Positions 44,877 to 53,479 of a DNA stretch of 64,000 nucleotides are shown piece by piece. The stretch spans positions 1-64,000 of the forward strand of contig JBEHWI010000007.1 in NCBI GenBank assembly GCA_040217815.1, read 5' to 3'. The position numbers and the translations under genes were made by a program. Each line of letters begins with the position of its first letter. Position 1 is the stretch's first letter. The stretch comes from UBA5314 sp040217815 (GTDB lineage Bacteria; Bacillota; Syntrophomonadia; Syntrophomonadales; Syntrophomonadaceae). The notes below the pieces were generated by a model, which saw nothing but the letters and a program-made list of their open reading frames with translations, did no database searches and had not been told where the DNA came from.

Positions 44877-46880
44877 TTAGCTGTTCTTTTCTCCATCAGG
44901 TTGGAGCCAGGAAGCGGCTGTCTGCAGCAGAACTTCTTTTCGATTAGCGGCCGGGCTGGCGAGGACTATCTCCAGCAGGGCATTCAAAGTCCGTCCCAGG
45001 TCCTCGTCCGGGAGATAGCCTATTTGGATCAGATCGAAGCCGTCTACGGCCAGGTCTTTAACAGTGAGAGCCTCATCGTTGCTCAGCGTGGTTTCTGCCA
45101 TACTCTGCACCCTGTCCACCCGGTAAAGTTCAAAGGGCGGCGCACTGCCCATAATATCCGCCCGCTGGAGGGTAAATAGCTCCGGCAAAAGCTCCTTTCC
45201 CACCCTGCCGATAAGGCGCCTTATCTTCTCTTCTGACGGGTTTTCCAGCCAGATCATGTGCTCCCCCACCAGGCGGCAGACCTTGTCAATGACCGCGTTG
45301 CTGTATTTCATACGGGTCAGTACCTCCCTGCCCAGCCGGCAGCTTTCCTGCTGGTGCTGGTAGAAATGTCCGACCCCTCTATCATCCAGGGTAAAGGTGG
45401 CCGGTTTGCCGGCATCATGAAGCAGGGCCGCCAGCCTGAGCTCCAGGTTGGCCGGAACTTTGCTCAATACGGCCAGGGAATGAGTAAAAACATCGAATAA
45501 GTGGGCCCGGTTGTGTTGTTCAAACCCGACGGTCGGCAAAATCTCAGGAACGACATACTGCATTAAACCAGTATCCACCAGGGTGCGCATACCCCAATCA
45601 GGCCGCTCGGATAGCAAAATGCTGTTCAATTCTTCCCTGATTCTCTCCACCGCCACCCCGGCCAAAAGTGAATGGCACTGGTTTATGGCGAAGGCCACGC
45701 ATTGGTCCAGCTCGAAATTTAGAACCGCAGCCAATCTTATCGCACGCAGCATACGCAGGGGATCTTCGTTAAACCTTTCCCGAGCTTCGTTTTGCGGTGA
45801 ACGGATCAGCCGTCTGGCAATATCATCACAACCTCCGAAGGGATCATAGAGCAGTCCGCTCCGATCAACAGCCATGGCATTTATAGTAAAGTCCCGATGC
45901 CGCAGATCTTCAGTGAGCATAACCGGCCAGTCGTCTCCCTGGTAAATCTCACCCCGGCAGCGGCTTATCTCAACCTTCTCATTATTGATCAAAATCACCA
46001 GGGTTCCGTGCTTCTCTCCAACCGGGACAACCCTGGGAAATATTTCGTTTAGTTGGGATATTGAAGCGCTGGTGACCAGATCAAAATCCTGGGGGCAGCG
46101 ACCCATAAGCAGGTCCCGTACGCTTCCCCCCACAATGGATACCGAAAAGCCGCGGGTAAGGAGTTCATCCATAACCTGTTCTACAAAAGGGGGAATACCC
46201 TGGCTTATTTTCATCAAAACCTCTCCCTCGGCTGTATTTCTGGGAATGAGTAATTCGATACCATATCCTCTTTGACAACCGTGTTCCATTAAAGCCTTTA
46301 CAAAATCGAGCACAACCGGATCCAAACAGGATTCCTGCGTCACCACTATTATCCTCCCCGAACCGTCTATTATCCCGGCCTCCAATATCGCAGCCGCCTG
46401 GCAGAATACCGCCGCTTCATCCAGGCAGCCCCAGACTTCCAAATTGAGCTCGTATTCATTGCGAATTAGCCCCAGTAAACTTGAGCTGTCGTTTCCCCAT
46501 TCGGCTGCCAACACCTGCTCCTTCATGGACGAACAACGCATTTTTATTATATTCTCATAAATACCGGGAAGCAGGGAAGTTATTTGACAAGGGTCTCCAA
46601 AGCGGCTCAGCTCTCCCCTTTCATCAAGAACGGCGGCGATCTTCGCCAATATGCCAAAGAGCTTGTCATTGGGAATCACTTTTAAGCCTCGCATGTTAAT
46701 ATCGGGTTCCAAGACTTCCAGGGCCAGCTCCACCGGTGTAGCTGTTTGCAGTTCTGTTTCCCGGTTGGTGAAGCAATAACAGTTCTTTAATTGAAGGGCT
46801 GCTTCGGGTGTCGGGGCCAAAAGAACAACCTTTTGTCTGCGATGGTGCTCGATTATCTCTTCTATAATGCGCTGTTCCAT
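44877..46880 (-). CDS. CCA tRNA nucleotidyltransferase-type enzyme with 225-residue N-terminal extension
   Basis: The 667-residue protein has an unusual N-terminal part (1-225) beginning QRIIEEIIEHHRRQKVVLLAPTPEAALQL; this faintly resembles the N-terminal helicase-like segment of AddB/RexB-type proteins. From about 228 it is a class II tRNA nucleotidyltransferase: GGSVRDLLMGRCPQDFDLVTS with the catalytic DFD pair, EDLRHRDFTINAMA, and RFNEDPLRMLRAIRLAA. An HD-type region (LRLAALLHDAGKPATFT) follows, with an RNA-binding tail. The segment between the TTFR-like strand and HRDFT is about six residues shorter than usual. Start ATG 46880 is after AAAGGA. Confidence 0.8.
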   Translation of the reverse strand: MEQRIIEEIIEHHRRQKVVLLAPTPEAALQLKNCYCFTNRETELQTATPVELALEVLEPDINMRGLKVIPNDKLFGILAKIAAVLDERGELSRFGDPCQITSLLPGIYENIIKMRCSSMKEQVLAAEWGNDSSSLLGLIRNEYELNLEVWGCLDEAAVFCQAAAILEAGIIDGSGRIIVVTQESCLDPVVLDFVKALMEHGCQRGYGIELLIPRNTAEGEVLMKISQGIPPFVEQVMDELLTRGFSVSIVGGSVRDLLMGRCPQDFDLVTSASISQLNEIFPRVVPVGEKHGTLVILINNEKVEISRCRGEIYQGDDWPVMLTEDLRHRDFTINAMAVDRSGLLYDPFGGCDDIARRLIRSPQNEARERFNEDPLRMLRAIRLAAVLNFELDQCVAFAINQCHSLLAGVAVERIREELNSILLSERPDWGMRTLVDTGLMQYVVPEILPTVGFEQHNRAHLFDVFTHSLAVLSKVPANLELRLAALLHDAGKPATFTLDDRGVGHFYQHQQESCRLGREVLTRMKYSNAVIDKVCRLVGEHMIWLENPSEEKIRRLIGRVGKELLPELFTLQRADIMGSAPPFELYRVDRVQSMAETTLSNDEALTVKDLAVDGFDLIQIGYLPDEDLGRTLNALLEIVLASPAANRKEVLLQTAASWLQPDGEKNS

Positions 46881-46915
46881 ATAGTCCTTTCGCTGTCGTT
46901 AAGCCCCAACGTTCT

Positions 46916-47557
46916 CTAAACCAGGCTCATAAGATAATCGGAATCCACCCGCAGCCAGCGCTTGTTTATTTCATCGCGTTCCAGCCCTTCCTTGAATTCT
47001 CGCAGCAAAGGCTCATAGCTGTCCTTTATCGATACCTGATATGCTTCGGAATGATCCCGGAAGCGGACTATGAAATCGCAGGTGGGATCTCCCTCGGATT
47101 CAGATAGTCCACGGTATAGAACCATGTCTGGAGGCTGCCCTGCTTCCAGCGCCTGGTTTAAAATAAGCATTTTTATGAGTTCCACTATCCGGTCATCAAA
47201 ACCGTCTTCAAATATTCTTATTTTCTCTATTAAATGGATTTCCTGGTCTACAAAACGAAAACGATAATTGGGGAGCATGGCAATAAAACCAGCCAGATCC
47301 TTTTGAGCCTGCTGGTGCTGTTCCTGGCTGTGAAGCAGGTAAATCATGAAACCCCGGGTCATATCGTGATATAAGGTAGCTACACCAAGCTGGATCAGCT
47401 CGGAGCATTGCTGGCAGGTATATGAATTTAATTCGCCTTCCATCAGCCTGGCTTTTAATTCTGGATTCAAATCGCTATTTATGCTGCCCCAGTACCGCAC
47501 CTCCTGGTGAAATCCGCAATTGGGGCACACCGCATCCAGGGTAATTTCCTTGCTCAA
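46916..47557 (-). CDS. CpXC-domain protein
   Basis: The 213-residue protein begins with the CpXC signature VCPNCGFHQEV, followed by YTCQQCSEL (four Cys of a zinc ribbon), then an all-helical region with repeated CpXC-like ending RFVDQEIHLIEKIRIFEDGFDDRIVEL. The C-terminal part (residues ~120-213) is distinct. TTG 47557 is the probable start. No function is known for this family. It lies 36 bases upstream of the tRNA nucleotidyltransferase on the same strand. Confidence 0.8.
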   Translation of the reverse strand: MSKEITLDAVCPNCGFHQEVRYWGSINSDLNPELKARLMEGELNSYTCQQCSELIQLGVATLYHDMTRGFMIYLLHSQEQHQQAQKDLAGFIAMLPNYRFRFVDQEIHLIEKIRIFEDGFDDRIVELIKMLILNQALEAGQPPDMVLYRGLSESEGDPTCDFIVRFRDHSEAYQVSIKDSYEPLLREFKEGLERDEINKRWLRVDSDYLMSLV

Positions 47558-48032
47558 ACGATCCCGCCCTTTCCTAAAGTCATAATTGTATACAAAAAGT
47601 CAAGGTATATCTCACCTATTTCGACCCACCCCATTCAATCCCCTGTTTTACCAGGTACACTTTTTTAGGCATCCTGCCAATATTTCCTATACTACATTAC
47701 AAATTATACAAAGGCCCTCAGAGTTTTCCACAACATGTGAGTATGTGGCTGTGAGTCTACCAGCCCCCAAAGTAGGAGAAAAATACTCCTCACATGGAGA
47801 AGCTTAACCATTTTTACGGCTTTTTAGTGCCAGCCATTGCCTGACTCTCCACTTGTGCACTGCCCTGCCAGCCATTGCTTTCGACAAGCCGTCCGACAGT
47901 AAGGTATAAATGAAACACGGTCATGGGGATATCCATTTCCCTGTGGCTCCAGATATTGTTATCCGGCGCACCATATGCCGATTCGGACAGTAAAGTGATG
48001 ATTGGAAGGGACTGGAGAAAGGAAGGGATAGT
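47558..48032. other. 475-base gene-free interval with a bulged inverted repeat
   Basis: No convincing frame is present. CATGTGAGTAT at 47734 and ATACTCCTCACATG at 47783-47796 pair except for a three-base bulge around a loop of about 38 bases; the function is unclear. The stretch also holds the promoter of the plus-strand poly-γ-glutamate hydrolase-like gene. Confidence 0.45.
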
Positions 48033-48671
48033 TTGAAGAGATTGCGATTAATTACTCTAGCTGGATTCTTAGCCATGTTGTTATCCTGCACAATGTTTAC
48101 CGGACTGGCCAGGGCGGACATATACAAGAATTTCGCCCAGCTTAAAGCCCACGAGAAAATCGGAGTTGACTACCGGGTAACGCAGACCTTTACCGATTCC
48201 ACGACCATGATTCTAGCCATCCACGGGGGAAACATAGAGAGAGAGACTGATGACATAGCCAGAGCCGTGGCCCGAATCGGCGGGTATGATTATTATGAGT
48301 TTATCGGTCTGGCCCCGGGCTTACACCTTACCTCAACCCGCTTCAATGACCCGGCCGCCTTAACCATGGTAAAGCGTTCGGATAAAACTTTATCCATCCA
48401 TGGCTGCCGAAGCACCCGGGTATTAACCTATGTGGGCGGTCAGGACAAAGTGCTGGCAGCCAGGGTTAAACAGCAATTAACAGCGGCGGGCTTCACCGTA
48501 CAAACGGCCGCGGGCGAGATCGGAGGGAACAGCGATTCTAATATATGCAACCGCAATAGCATAGGCCGGGGGGCCCAAATAGAACTAACCGCGCCGCTTC
48601 GAACCCAGCTTGCCAACAGCCAGGATAAATTCGACCGTTATGTATCGGCCCTGCTAAAAGCCCTGAATTAA
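48033..48671 (+). CDS. Poly-γ-glutamate hydrolase-family protein, secreted
   Basis: TTG 48033 with GGAAGGGA upstream gives a 212-residue protein whose first 28 residues are a signal peptide. The mature part matches the PghP/YmaC/YndL family: ILAIHGGNIERETDDIARAVA near residue 60, HLTSTRFNDPAAL near 105 and SIHGCRS near 125, where the His residues bind zinc. Phage-derived members degrade γ-polyglutamate capsules; host copies are found in many Firmicutes. Here it is exported. Confidence 0.85.
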   Translation: MKRLRLITLAGFLAMLLSCTMFTGLARADIYKNFAQLKAHEKIGVDYRVTQTFTDSTTMILAIHGGNIERETDDIARAVARIGGYDYYEFIGLAPGLHLTSTRFNDPAALTMVKRSDKTLSIHGCRSTRVLTYVGGQDKVLAARVKQQLTAAGFTVQTAAGEIGGNSDSNICNRNSIGRGAQIELTAPLRTQLANSQDKFDRYVSALLKALN

Positions 48672-48675
48672 TACT

Positions 48676-48716
48676 AAAGCCCTGGAAGCGAATTGGCGCG
48701 CCCAGGGCTTTTTATC
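48676..48716 (+). terminator. Terminator after the polyglutamate hydrolase gene
   Basis: AAAGCCCTGG pairs with CCAGGGCTTT across a 16-base loop and the stem runs into TTTTTATC. Confidence 0.88.
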
Positions 48717-48732
48717 TATTTTGTCAGCACGT

Positions 48733-50046
48733 TTATTTACGGTTCTTTAGCATCCCAATCAGTATATCTTTTTTATTTAAGGACGGATTGTCAACTACAA
48801 AATCCAAAAGATATTCAAGCGCTGCTCCGATTTCCTTGCCCTGCGGGTACCCCAGGCCCATCAGATCATAACCGTCTATTTCGAGGTCACGGGTGGACAG
48901 CGGTTCACGACGAGATATTACCTCCCAGCATTTGTTGCGCACCGCCCGTATCCGGTTGGGATCCTTGCCCGAGCGGTCCGAACCTTTGATATCAGCCATC
49001 TGCAGTTCAAACAGATTGTCGATATTGTCCACTCCCACCCGGCGGGCCAAGCGCTTGATAGAGAGGTCACTGGTGCTCTCGTAATTGTTCATGTGCTCAT
49101 TTATCATGGTGGTTACTGCCTCAATCGTCTTGCGATCAAAGCCCAGTCGGACCATAATGTTTCTGGCCATTTCTGCGCCGCTCTGGGCATGGCCATAACA
49201 GTGGCCTTCTCCCTGCTCATCGACAGTCAGGCAGTTGGGCTTGGCTATGTCATGAAACAGGGCCGCCAGACGCAGGCTCAGGCTGGGCTTGGTATAATCC
49301 ATAACCACCAGGGAATGTTCAAAGACGTCCAGATCATGGTAAGAACTTTTGGTGTCGAAGCCTATGGTTGGCATGAGTTCTGGAATCAAGCGTTCCAACA
49401 ATCCCAGCCGCAGCATTCGTCTGATACTGACCGATGGTTTATAACTCAAAAATATCTGGGTAAGCTCATTGCAGACCCTTTCCGAATTGTTGACCGGTAC
49501 GGTGTCCTTCAATGCAGCTATGGCGTCCAATAGGGCTTCATCCATTTCAAAACCCAGTTGAGCCTCAAAGCGGATAGCCCGCAGAATTCTGGTGCTGTCT
49601 TCTTTGATTCGCTCCACCGCATTTCCCGGGCAGCGCAGGAGTTTTCTATGAATATCCTCAATTCCATTGTAGGGATCGATTACCCCATCACGGTCATTAT
49701 AGGCCACTGCATTCATGGTGAAATCATTGTGAAGTAAGGCCTCTTTGATGTCGTTCGTGAACCTTCTATCTTTACCGGTCTGGAAAGTACCTACCTTATA
49801 GCCCTGGCCTCCGTACACCACCAGGACGCTGCAATAATCATGATTATCCGGAATCGAGTTGAAGCCCTCCCCATCAAACAAGGTTACTATGTCAGGGGGA
49901 AGGGCGTCAGTAGTAATATCCCAGTTTATCGGTTCCTTACCCAGCAGCAGGTCGCGAATACATGCGCCATAGACGTAGGCTTGGTAGTCTTTCTGGTATA
50001 ACTTATCCAAAATAAGCCGGACATTTTTCGGTATGTCTACAATCAT
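48733..50046 (-). CDS. Second class II tRNA nucleotidyltransferase-like protein with a substituted catalytic Asp
   Basis: From ATG 50046 (GGAGG eight bases upstream) the 437-residue protein matches CCA-adding enzymes: YGACIRDLLLGKEPINWDITT near residue 24, ALLHNDFTMNAVAYN near 104 and EDSTRILRAIRFEAQL near 145. An HD-type LRLAALFHDIAKPN and the C-terminal region follow. The catalytic DXD is N-W-D: the first Asp is Asn (codon AAC, 49924-49926 on the minus strand). The usual RRDFT is HNDFT and the flexible loop is short. It could be inactive, CC-adding only, or specialised. A MITE-like element sits just upstream, so the apparent longer frame to 50133 is element sequence. Confidence 0.8.
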   Translation of the reverse strand: MIVDIPKNVRLILDKLYQKDYQAYVYGACIRDLLLGKEPINWDITTDALPPDIVTLFDGEGFNSIPDNHDYCSVLVVYGGQGYKVGTFQTGKDRRFTNDIKEALLHNDFTMNAVAYNDRDGVIDPYNGIEDIHRKLLRCPGNAVERIKEDSTRILRAIRFEAQLGFEMDEALLDAIAALKDTVPVNNSERVCNELTQIFLSYKPSVSIRRMLRLGLLERLIPELMPTIGFDTKSSYHDLDVFEHSLVVMDYTKPSLSLRLAALFHDIAKPNCLTVDEQGEGHCYGHAQSGAEMARNIMVRLGFDRKTIEAVTTMINEHMNNYESTSDLSIKRLARRVGVDNIDNLFELQMADIKGSDRSGKDPNRIRAVRNKCWEVISRREPLSTRDLEIDGYDLMGLGYPQGKEIGAALEYLLDFVVDNPSLNKKDILIGMLKNRK

Positions 50047-50075
50047 CCAGTGCACCTCCGCCAGCGATTTATCCT

Positions 50076-50235
50076 GTACTCTGTTAACCCTAATTCTGTA
50101 TATAACTCGTCGAGGAAAATTTTTGTAGGACAAGGCGGAGGAATGAGTAATACTGGACGTATTTCGCTTGACGACAACGCAGTCATGCGAAAATTTAACC
50201 GACGATTATATATAGAATTAGGGTTAACAGAGTAC
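50076..50235. mobile_element. 160-bp MITE-like element, copy 1
   Basis: Terminal inverted repeats GTACTCTGTTAACCCTAA.../...TTAGGGTTAACAGAGTAC run about 30 bases with few mismatches. The interior contains GGCGGAGGAATGAGTAATAC and GGACGTATTTCGCTTGACG. It has no coding capacity. It lies 30 bases upstream of the second tRNA nucleotidyltransferase gene. Confidence 0.88.
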
Positions 50236-50316
50236 TAACACAATGCATTTCTTTAAACATACCTAATTATCCTGCTGATGGAAGTATTTTATATATAATC
50301 AAGCATCTACTTAAGT

Positions 50317-50697
50317 TTAACTTGCTGCAGGAACGGCGCCCACCTCGGCCCTGGCCTGCCCGCCTGCAGTCTTTGCTTCATTTTCCAATGCCATTTTAAT
50401 GATCTTTTCTATTACCTTATCAGGACATATATCCCGCTCCAGCAAACGGCCAATCCGTTCGATCTCGCCTGGCATACCCAGGGCCCGCGCTATCCTTTCC
50501 GCCTGCCACGGAACCAGAGCGTCATTATTATCCAGCAAATCGCTCATGATAATAGCCTTGGATCTGAATCTCATGTACTCATCCATCCCATAGCATTCTT
50601 CCTTGTCAACACACATCAGGCACCCGGCATGATACCTGGGATTTAGATAACAGCTCTCCAGAATTCCAGAATAGTAATCTTTCTCTTGATACTTCAT
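50317..50697 (-). CDS. Hypothetical Cys-containing protein
   Basis: ATG 50697 has GGAGG seven bases upstream and gives 126 residues. The first 45 residues hold four Cys in two clusters (ESCYLNPRYHAGCLMCVDKEECYGMDE), which could bind a metal; the rest is helical and charged (VPWQAERIARALGMPGEIERIGRLLE, then an Ala-rich tail). I do not recognise a family. It is flanked on both sides by MITE-like elements, so the whole interval might move or recombine together. Confidence 0.6.
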   Translation of the reverse strand: MKYQEKDYYSGILESCYLNPRYHAGCLMCVDKEECYGMDEYMRFRSKAIIMSDLLDNNDALVPWQAERIARALGMPGEIERIGRLLERDICPDKVIEKIIKMALENEAKTAGGQARAEVGAVPAAS

Positions 50698-50796
50698 GCG
50701 AGCTCCTCCTTTCACCTGTTACAGTAAGGGCAACTGCAGGCTTCTAACAGCTTTAAGCATACTACGATGCCGGGCTTTCAAACCTCCCTTCCATTA

Positions 50797-50953
50797 GTAC
50801 TCTGTTAACCCTAAAACTTTAGTTACCACCGGCCAAATTTCCGCAGGGCTTCGTTGTCGTCAATCGCAATACGTCCAGTATTACTCATTCCTCCGCCTCT
50901 CCCTGCAAAAATTTTTCTCGGCGGAAACTAAACTTTTAGGGTTAACATAGTAC
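50797..50953. mobile_element. 157-bp MITE-like element, copy 2, inverted
   Basis: Ends share GTACTCTGTTAACCCTAA and its complement (with one mismatch, ACATAGTAC, on the right). The interior in reverse contains the same GGCGGAGGAATGAGTAATAC and GACGTATTGCGATTGACGAC words as copy 1, so it is the same element in the opposite orientation. Confidence 0.88.
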
Positions 50954-51273
50954 CAGTTTGGCCGGTGAGAAGCATAAATATTAGAAAGATCTGCCTTGGT
51001 TGCTTCCTATTGAGAAAAATGGAGACGCCAGGGGCTAACCCGCTTTTCCTAATAGAAAAACACCTGCGGATTCCTTCCGGAGCAGGCGATTTCGATGCTT
51101 GGGTTTTAAAAATAGTGAATAATGCTTATCAGGATTGAATTCAAAACTTATAGATATTTTGCTGCAGGCTTCATAATAGCAGTAATTATTGGTTGGCCTA
51201 TCTTTATTATAATATACCTGGCATTAATCAGCTTAATTAAATCAAAGATAGGGTGGCAAGCGGATAAGAGGAA
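50954..51273. other. Interval between MITE copy 2 and the amidase terminator
   Basis: About 320 bases with only one short frame (51122-51370) whose end overlaps the downstream terminator and the amidase on the other strand. It has no ribosome site and I do not annotate it. Confidence 0.5.
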
Positions 51274-51300
51274 GGGGAGCCCTCTGGCTCCCTCTTTAGC
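51274..51300. terminator. Hairpin after the amidase gene
   Basis: GGGAGCC pairs with GGCTCCC around CTCT. It lies seven bases downstream of the amidase stop on the minus strand. The T-rich tail is weak on either strand. Confidence 0.65.
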
Positions 51301-51306
51301 GCCCTT

Positions 51307-53229
51307 TTATTTGGATATGCCTAAATACTCGCTGATAGCATCAGCAATAGCTGATGCCGCGCAGGTTTGATAATCATCCTGCAACATCAATTTTGCTGTT
51401 TCGGGATTGGAGAGGAAAGCGACTTCGGCAAGGGCGCAGGGCGCCTGAGTGAGCCTTAAAACTGCCAGTGACTTATCTTTCACTCCTCTATCGGGGAACC
51501 CCATATTCTTGACCAATTTCTGTTGCAGCAGGGCAGCTATACGCATTCTTGATGCTTTTTGAGCGGCTAACTGAGGATTATCCTGGGGAGCGTAATAATA
51601 GGTTTCAGTGCCGTTGACATCTGGATTGCCATCAACACTGTTATTGTGTATTGATACAAACAGCGCAGGGTTTAATAAATTAGACATGGCAGACCGCTCA
51701 GCCAGACCGACATAACTGTCATCACGACGGGTGTAATACATCCTGATGCCTTTTATATTTAAAGCGGCCCCAACTTTCATAGCAATTGACAAGTTGACGT
51801 CTTTTTCTCTAACCTGCAAGGGGCATGCTCCCGAATCCGCTCCCCCGTGTCCAGCATCGAGAAGCACGGCAGTTAAAGGTGCCGGCAAATCATTGGGATT
51901 CATCATCACCATAAACAGCGCGTTCTCGTCTTTGCACCCCGGTAAGATGCTGTATTTAACCGCGTTTTGCGTCTGGACCTTGATGGTAAGGTTTTGCGTT
52001 GAATTATTAATACTCGGTTCAAAACTGACTGACTTGAGCAGTGTTCCAGCAAATGTATAGGTATTGTTTACAGTACCTATACCCATCCCGGGCAGGCTGA
52101 TGTTTACAATTGTTCCATTCTGGCTGTGGGTGCAGGACGGCGTCAATAAGGTATGAATAATCAATCGTTCGCCTGCAGCGTCAAAGGATTGCCGTTCTAC
52201 TCCCAACACACAATTGGGAATTAAGAACACTTGCTTTTTTCCATCCTCTGAAGCTTTACGCTGGGACTGAGCACCGGCAGGTAAGGATATATTGACAAGC
52301 ACCGCGTTACCCTGGTTTGAGGCCTGGATAACGACGTCGCCCCGGGCTGTTTTTTCCTTATATGTCTTATTATCTTTAAGGGAAAAGCCGGGATACCGGT
52401 AGACGGTATCATTGCCGTTTTGGCTGATGGTTGGCTGCAGCTTGCCGGAGGATTCCATACTAAAGCTGATGCCGGAACCATCACAGGTATAACTTAGAAC
52501 CAGTTCCCCTGCGGAAGTTGTATTATTGGGTAAAGGCACCGGTTGCGGGGATGGACTGTTGGGGGTGCTTTGCCCGGTAAAAACCACCAGCCAGCCAGCT
52601 ACCCAAACGGACTTCCCCTGATACTTAACCTGATACCAATCCCCGCTTTGGGACAGCACTTCCATCTGCTGGTCATGGGGGGCAGTACCAGTTTTATCAT
52701 AACCGGTGCCGGGTCCACTGCGCAGGTTCACATAATCTTCTTTTACAGTAACATATCCGCCGGTCTGACCAGGTGAAGCGGCAAGGGTTATATTTACCAC
52801 CCGGTTGGCTGGATCCCAGGCAACCTGCCCGCCGAAAGCCTCCCCAACAAAGCCCAGAGGTACCATGGTACGATTTTTTATTATCCTGGCTGGGATATCT
52901 ATCGTACAATCCCTACCGTTGACCGAGGGATGCAATGAACCGATCTTTAGATCCACGGCAATTCCTTTACGGATCGCCGTTACCGTTTGGCTGCCGCCAT
53001 CCCACCGAACCTCAGCTCCCATAGCGGAAAAAACAGCCGCCATAGGCACCAGGGTGCGTCCATTTTCAACAACCGGGGGCACATCAAAGGCAAGCAGCTG
53101 GTTGTTTAAATAAACCTTAACATCCGGATCAGGAGCGGCACTCACTTTACCGGTTGTGCAGACTAAAGTTACCACTGCGAACAGCAAAAATATAGCTGCT
53201 TGTAGAATTGAACCCCTTTTCTTTGACAT
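51307..53229 (-). CDS. N-acetylmuramoyl-L-alanine amidase with copper-amine-oxidase-N-like repeats, SH3 and AMIN-like regions
   Basis: The 640-residue exported protein begins with a signal peptide (1-31). Two copies of a β-rich segment come next (NGRTLVPMAAVFSAMGAEVRWD and NRTMVPLGFVGEAFGGQVAWD, ~35-150), of the copper amine oxidase-N type. SH3_3 covers ~157-215 (VNLRSGPGTGYDKTGT) and an AMIN-like part ~240-430. The C-terminal Amidase_3 domain has zinc site residues in ILLDAGHGGADSGA, then EKDVNLSIA, SIHNNS and AEVAFLSNPE. It cleaves the amide between MurNAc and the peptide. ATG 53229 is after CAGGAG. Confidence 0.93.
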   Translation of the reverse strand: MSKKRGSILQAAIFLLFAVVTLVCTTGKVSAAPDPDVKVYLNNQLLAFDVPPVVENGRTLVPMAAVFSAMGAEVRWDGGSQTVTAIRKGIAVDLKIGSLHPSVNGRDCTIDIPARIIKNRTMVPLGFVGEAFGGQVAWDPANRVVNITLAASPGQTGGYVTVKEDYVNLRSGPGTGYDKTGTAPHDQQMEVLSQSGDWYQVKYQGKSVWVAGWLVVFTGQSTPNSPSPQPVPLPNNTTSAGELVLSYTCDGSGISFSMESSGKLQPTISQNGNDTVYRYPGFSLKDNKTYKEKTARGDVVIQASNQGNAVLVNISLPAGAQSQRKASEDGKKQVFLIPNCVLGVERQSFDAAGERLIIHTLLTPSCTHSQNGTIVNISLPGMGIGTVNNTYTFAGTLLKSVSFEPSINNSTQNLTIKVQTQNAVKYSILPGCKDENALFMVMMNPNDLPAPLTAVLLDAGHGGADSGACPLQVREKDVNLSIAMKVGAALNIKGIRMYYTRRDDSYVGLAERSAMSNLLNPALFVSIHNNSVDGNPDVNGTETYYYAPQDNPQLAAQKASRMRIAALLQQKLVKNMGFPDRGVKDKSLAVLRLTQAPCALAEVAFLSNPETAKLMLQDDYQTCAASAIADAISEYLGISK

Positions 53230-53372
53230 TTCTCCTGCAGCTCCCCTACCATCAAAAATATAACTGTTTTACTATTTATAACTAATACGCTCATGTTACA
53301 ACAAAATTACACTCAAGTCTTTACGTTTTTCCTAAATAGCCCATTATTTATGATGATAAGCAGGGGGTAACA

Positions 53373-53440
53373 GGTTACAGGGGGACGTTCTTTCTGTAAC
53401 ACAAAATTTTGTGGTACAGAAAGAACGTCCCCCTGAAACC
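53373..53440. repeat. 30-bp hairpin element related to the palindrome at 32466
   Basis: Arms of 30 bases (GGTTACAGGGGGACGTTC... and its complement) with two mismatches and an AAAATTTT loop. The sequence just to the right, CCTCCGTCCCCGTGTT (53446-53461), is nearly the same as part of the 32466 element. No coding. Confidence 0.8.
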
Positions 53441-53479
53441 CAAGCCTCCGTCCCCGTGTTTCCCTGCCCCAAACTCATT

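Noticed and set aside
50047..50133. Longer start of the second tRNA nucleotidyltransferase
   Set aside because: Those codons come from the MITE-like element; ATG 50046 has the ribosome site.
51122..51370. 82-codon frame on the plus strand with hydrophobic start
   Set aside because: No ribosome site, and it runs through the amidase terminator hairpin and over the amidase coding end; treated as chance.
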